A stretch of 64,000 nt of DNA from Paenisporosarcina sp. OV554 (GTDB lineage Bacteria > Bacillota > Bacilli > Bacillales_A > Planococcaceae). Position 1 is the first letter of the stretch. The number at the start of each line of letters is the position of its first letter. Where the stretch lies: positions 88,980 to 152,979 of the forward strand of contig NZ_QBUC01000008.1 of the NCBI RefSeq assembly GCF_003058165.1, in the 5' to 3' direction. Position numbers and translations under genes: made by a program. The notes beneath the pieces were generated by a model that saw only the letters and a program-made list of their open reading frames with translations, had not been told where the DNA came from and did no database searches. Positions 63,698 through 64,000 of the stretch are shown here, piece after piece.

Positions 63698-64000
63698 TGG
63701 GACTGACCCCCAAAAATGAGACAGGGTCAAAACACCATTAAATTAAACAGCCAGTTGCCGGTATTCAATAGGTGACTGGTAGTTTAATTTTGTTTGAATT
63801 CGGATATTGTTATAATAATAAATGTAGTCATTCACGGTACTTTCTACGATTGCCGTCGTAGTCCGTGTAAGATTGTGAAGATAGAACCTTTCCGACTTTA
63901 ATGATGAGTGGAAGGATTCAATCGGGGCATTATCAGCTGGCGTTCCCTTTCGGGACATGCTCATGGTAATGCCTTTTTCTTTTATTGCAGCTTGATACGC
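63698..64000 (-). mobile_element. IS3-family insertion sequence, one end
   Basis: The transposase gene and a likely terminal inverted repeat beginning at about 63698 (TGGGACTGACCCCCAAAAATG) mark the end of an IS3-family (IS150-like) element that continues past the window. The outer boundary is approximate because the other end is not visible. Confidence 0.8.
63743..64000 (-). CDS. IS3-family transposase OrfB, C-terminal part (partial)
   Basis: The visible 85 codons are open to the window edge. They read AYQAAIKEKGITMSMSRKGT, PADNAPIESFHSSLKSERFY and IVESTVNDYIYYYNNIRIQT, ending SPIEYRQLAV. DNAPIESF carries the last Glu of the DDE catalytic triad (rve integrase domain). The start lies beyond base 64000. 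The C terminus looks intact, so the element may be active. Confidence 0.93.
   Translation of the reverse strand, partial: AYQAAIKEKGITMSMSRKGTPADNAPIESFHSSLKSERFYLHNLTRTTTAIVESTVNDYIYYYNNIRIQTKLNYQSPIEYRQLAV

Overview
The window looks like a chromosomal segment of a low-to-moderate GC, endospore-forming Firmicute, most likely of the Planococcaceae (Sporosarcina / Paenisporosarcina / Psychrobacillus / Lysinibacillus-like). The reasons are sporulation and germination genes (spo0F, rsfA, cwlJ, gerQ), rpoE (delta subunit), bacillithiol and hemQ genes, strong Shine-Dalgarno sites with TTG and GTG starts, and a gene order that recalls the ywj-ywi-ywh-ywf-ywd part of Bacillus subtilis. The genus assignment is inference from gene content, not from a search.

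Layout. 1-5.4 kb (minus strand): transaldolase-like aldolase, class II fructose-bisphosphate aldolase, spo0F with a recognisable sigma-H promoter, pyrG, rpoE. 5.4-7 kb: an unrecognised membrane protein. 7.4-18.4 kb (minus): a short/branched-chain acyl-CoA catabolic block: thiolase, 3-hydroxyacyl-CoA dehydrogenase, two acyl-CoA dehydrogenases, a TetR regulator and the fused B12-dependent mutase IcmF, preceded by FadF, the membrane Fe-S protein that passes electrons from ETF to menaquinone. A cre-like site and an 18-bp palindrome lie in the control regions. 18.8-29.5 kb (minus): thirteen tightly packed cobalamin uptake and salvage genes behind an AdoCbl riboswitch. They include a BtuD-CbiZ fusion, a CbiP without its glutaminase domain, two dissimilar CobU proteins, and CblT/CblS for alpha-ribazole. 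The B12 genes and the B12-dependent mutase therefore sit side by side.

30-51 kb is mostly conserved housekeeping: argS, polyamine synthesis (speE-speB), a class A PBP, ywhD, a 4-OT tautomerase, ywgA, ywfO, rsfA, lipL, pta, hemQ, cwlJ-gerQ, formamidase, ung and pdxK. 51-64 kb is more accessory: an orphan pair of Opp-type permeases, bshB2 with yojF, a YjiH transporter, a CoA-transferase and acyl-CoA ligase with an internally deleted second ligase, tdh and kbl for threonine breakdown, alkD, and the end of an IS3-family element that runs off the right edge.

The least explained signal is a set of short intergenic arrays in which an 8-bp word recurs every 21 bp (one step is 20). Three words are used (TCAGACGT, TTTATTCC, AGTTGGAA) at four main loci plus one decayed locus. 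In every case the array lies just 3' of a gene and in the sense orientation of that gene. A second set of dispersed repeats carries CCCAC/GTGGG hairpins. A multi-hairpin minus-strand element at about 29.8-29.96 kb, with its own terminator, looks like a structured RNA of a class I cannot name.
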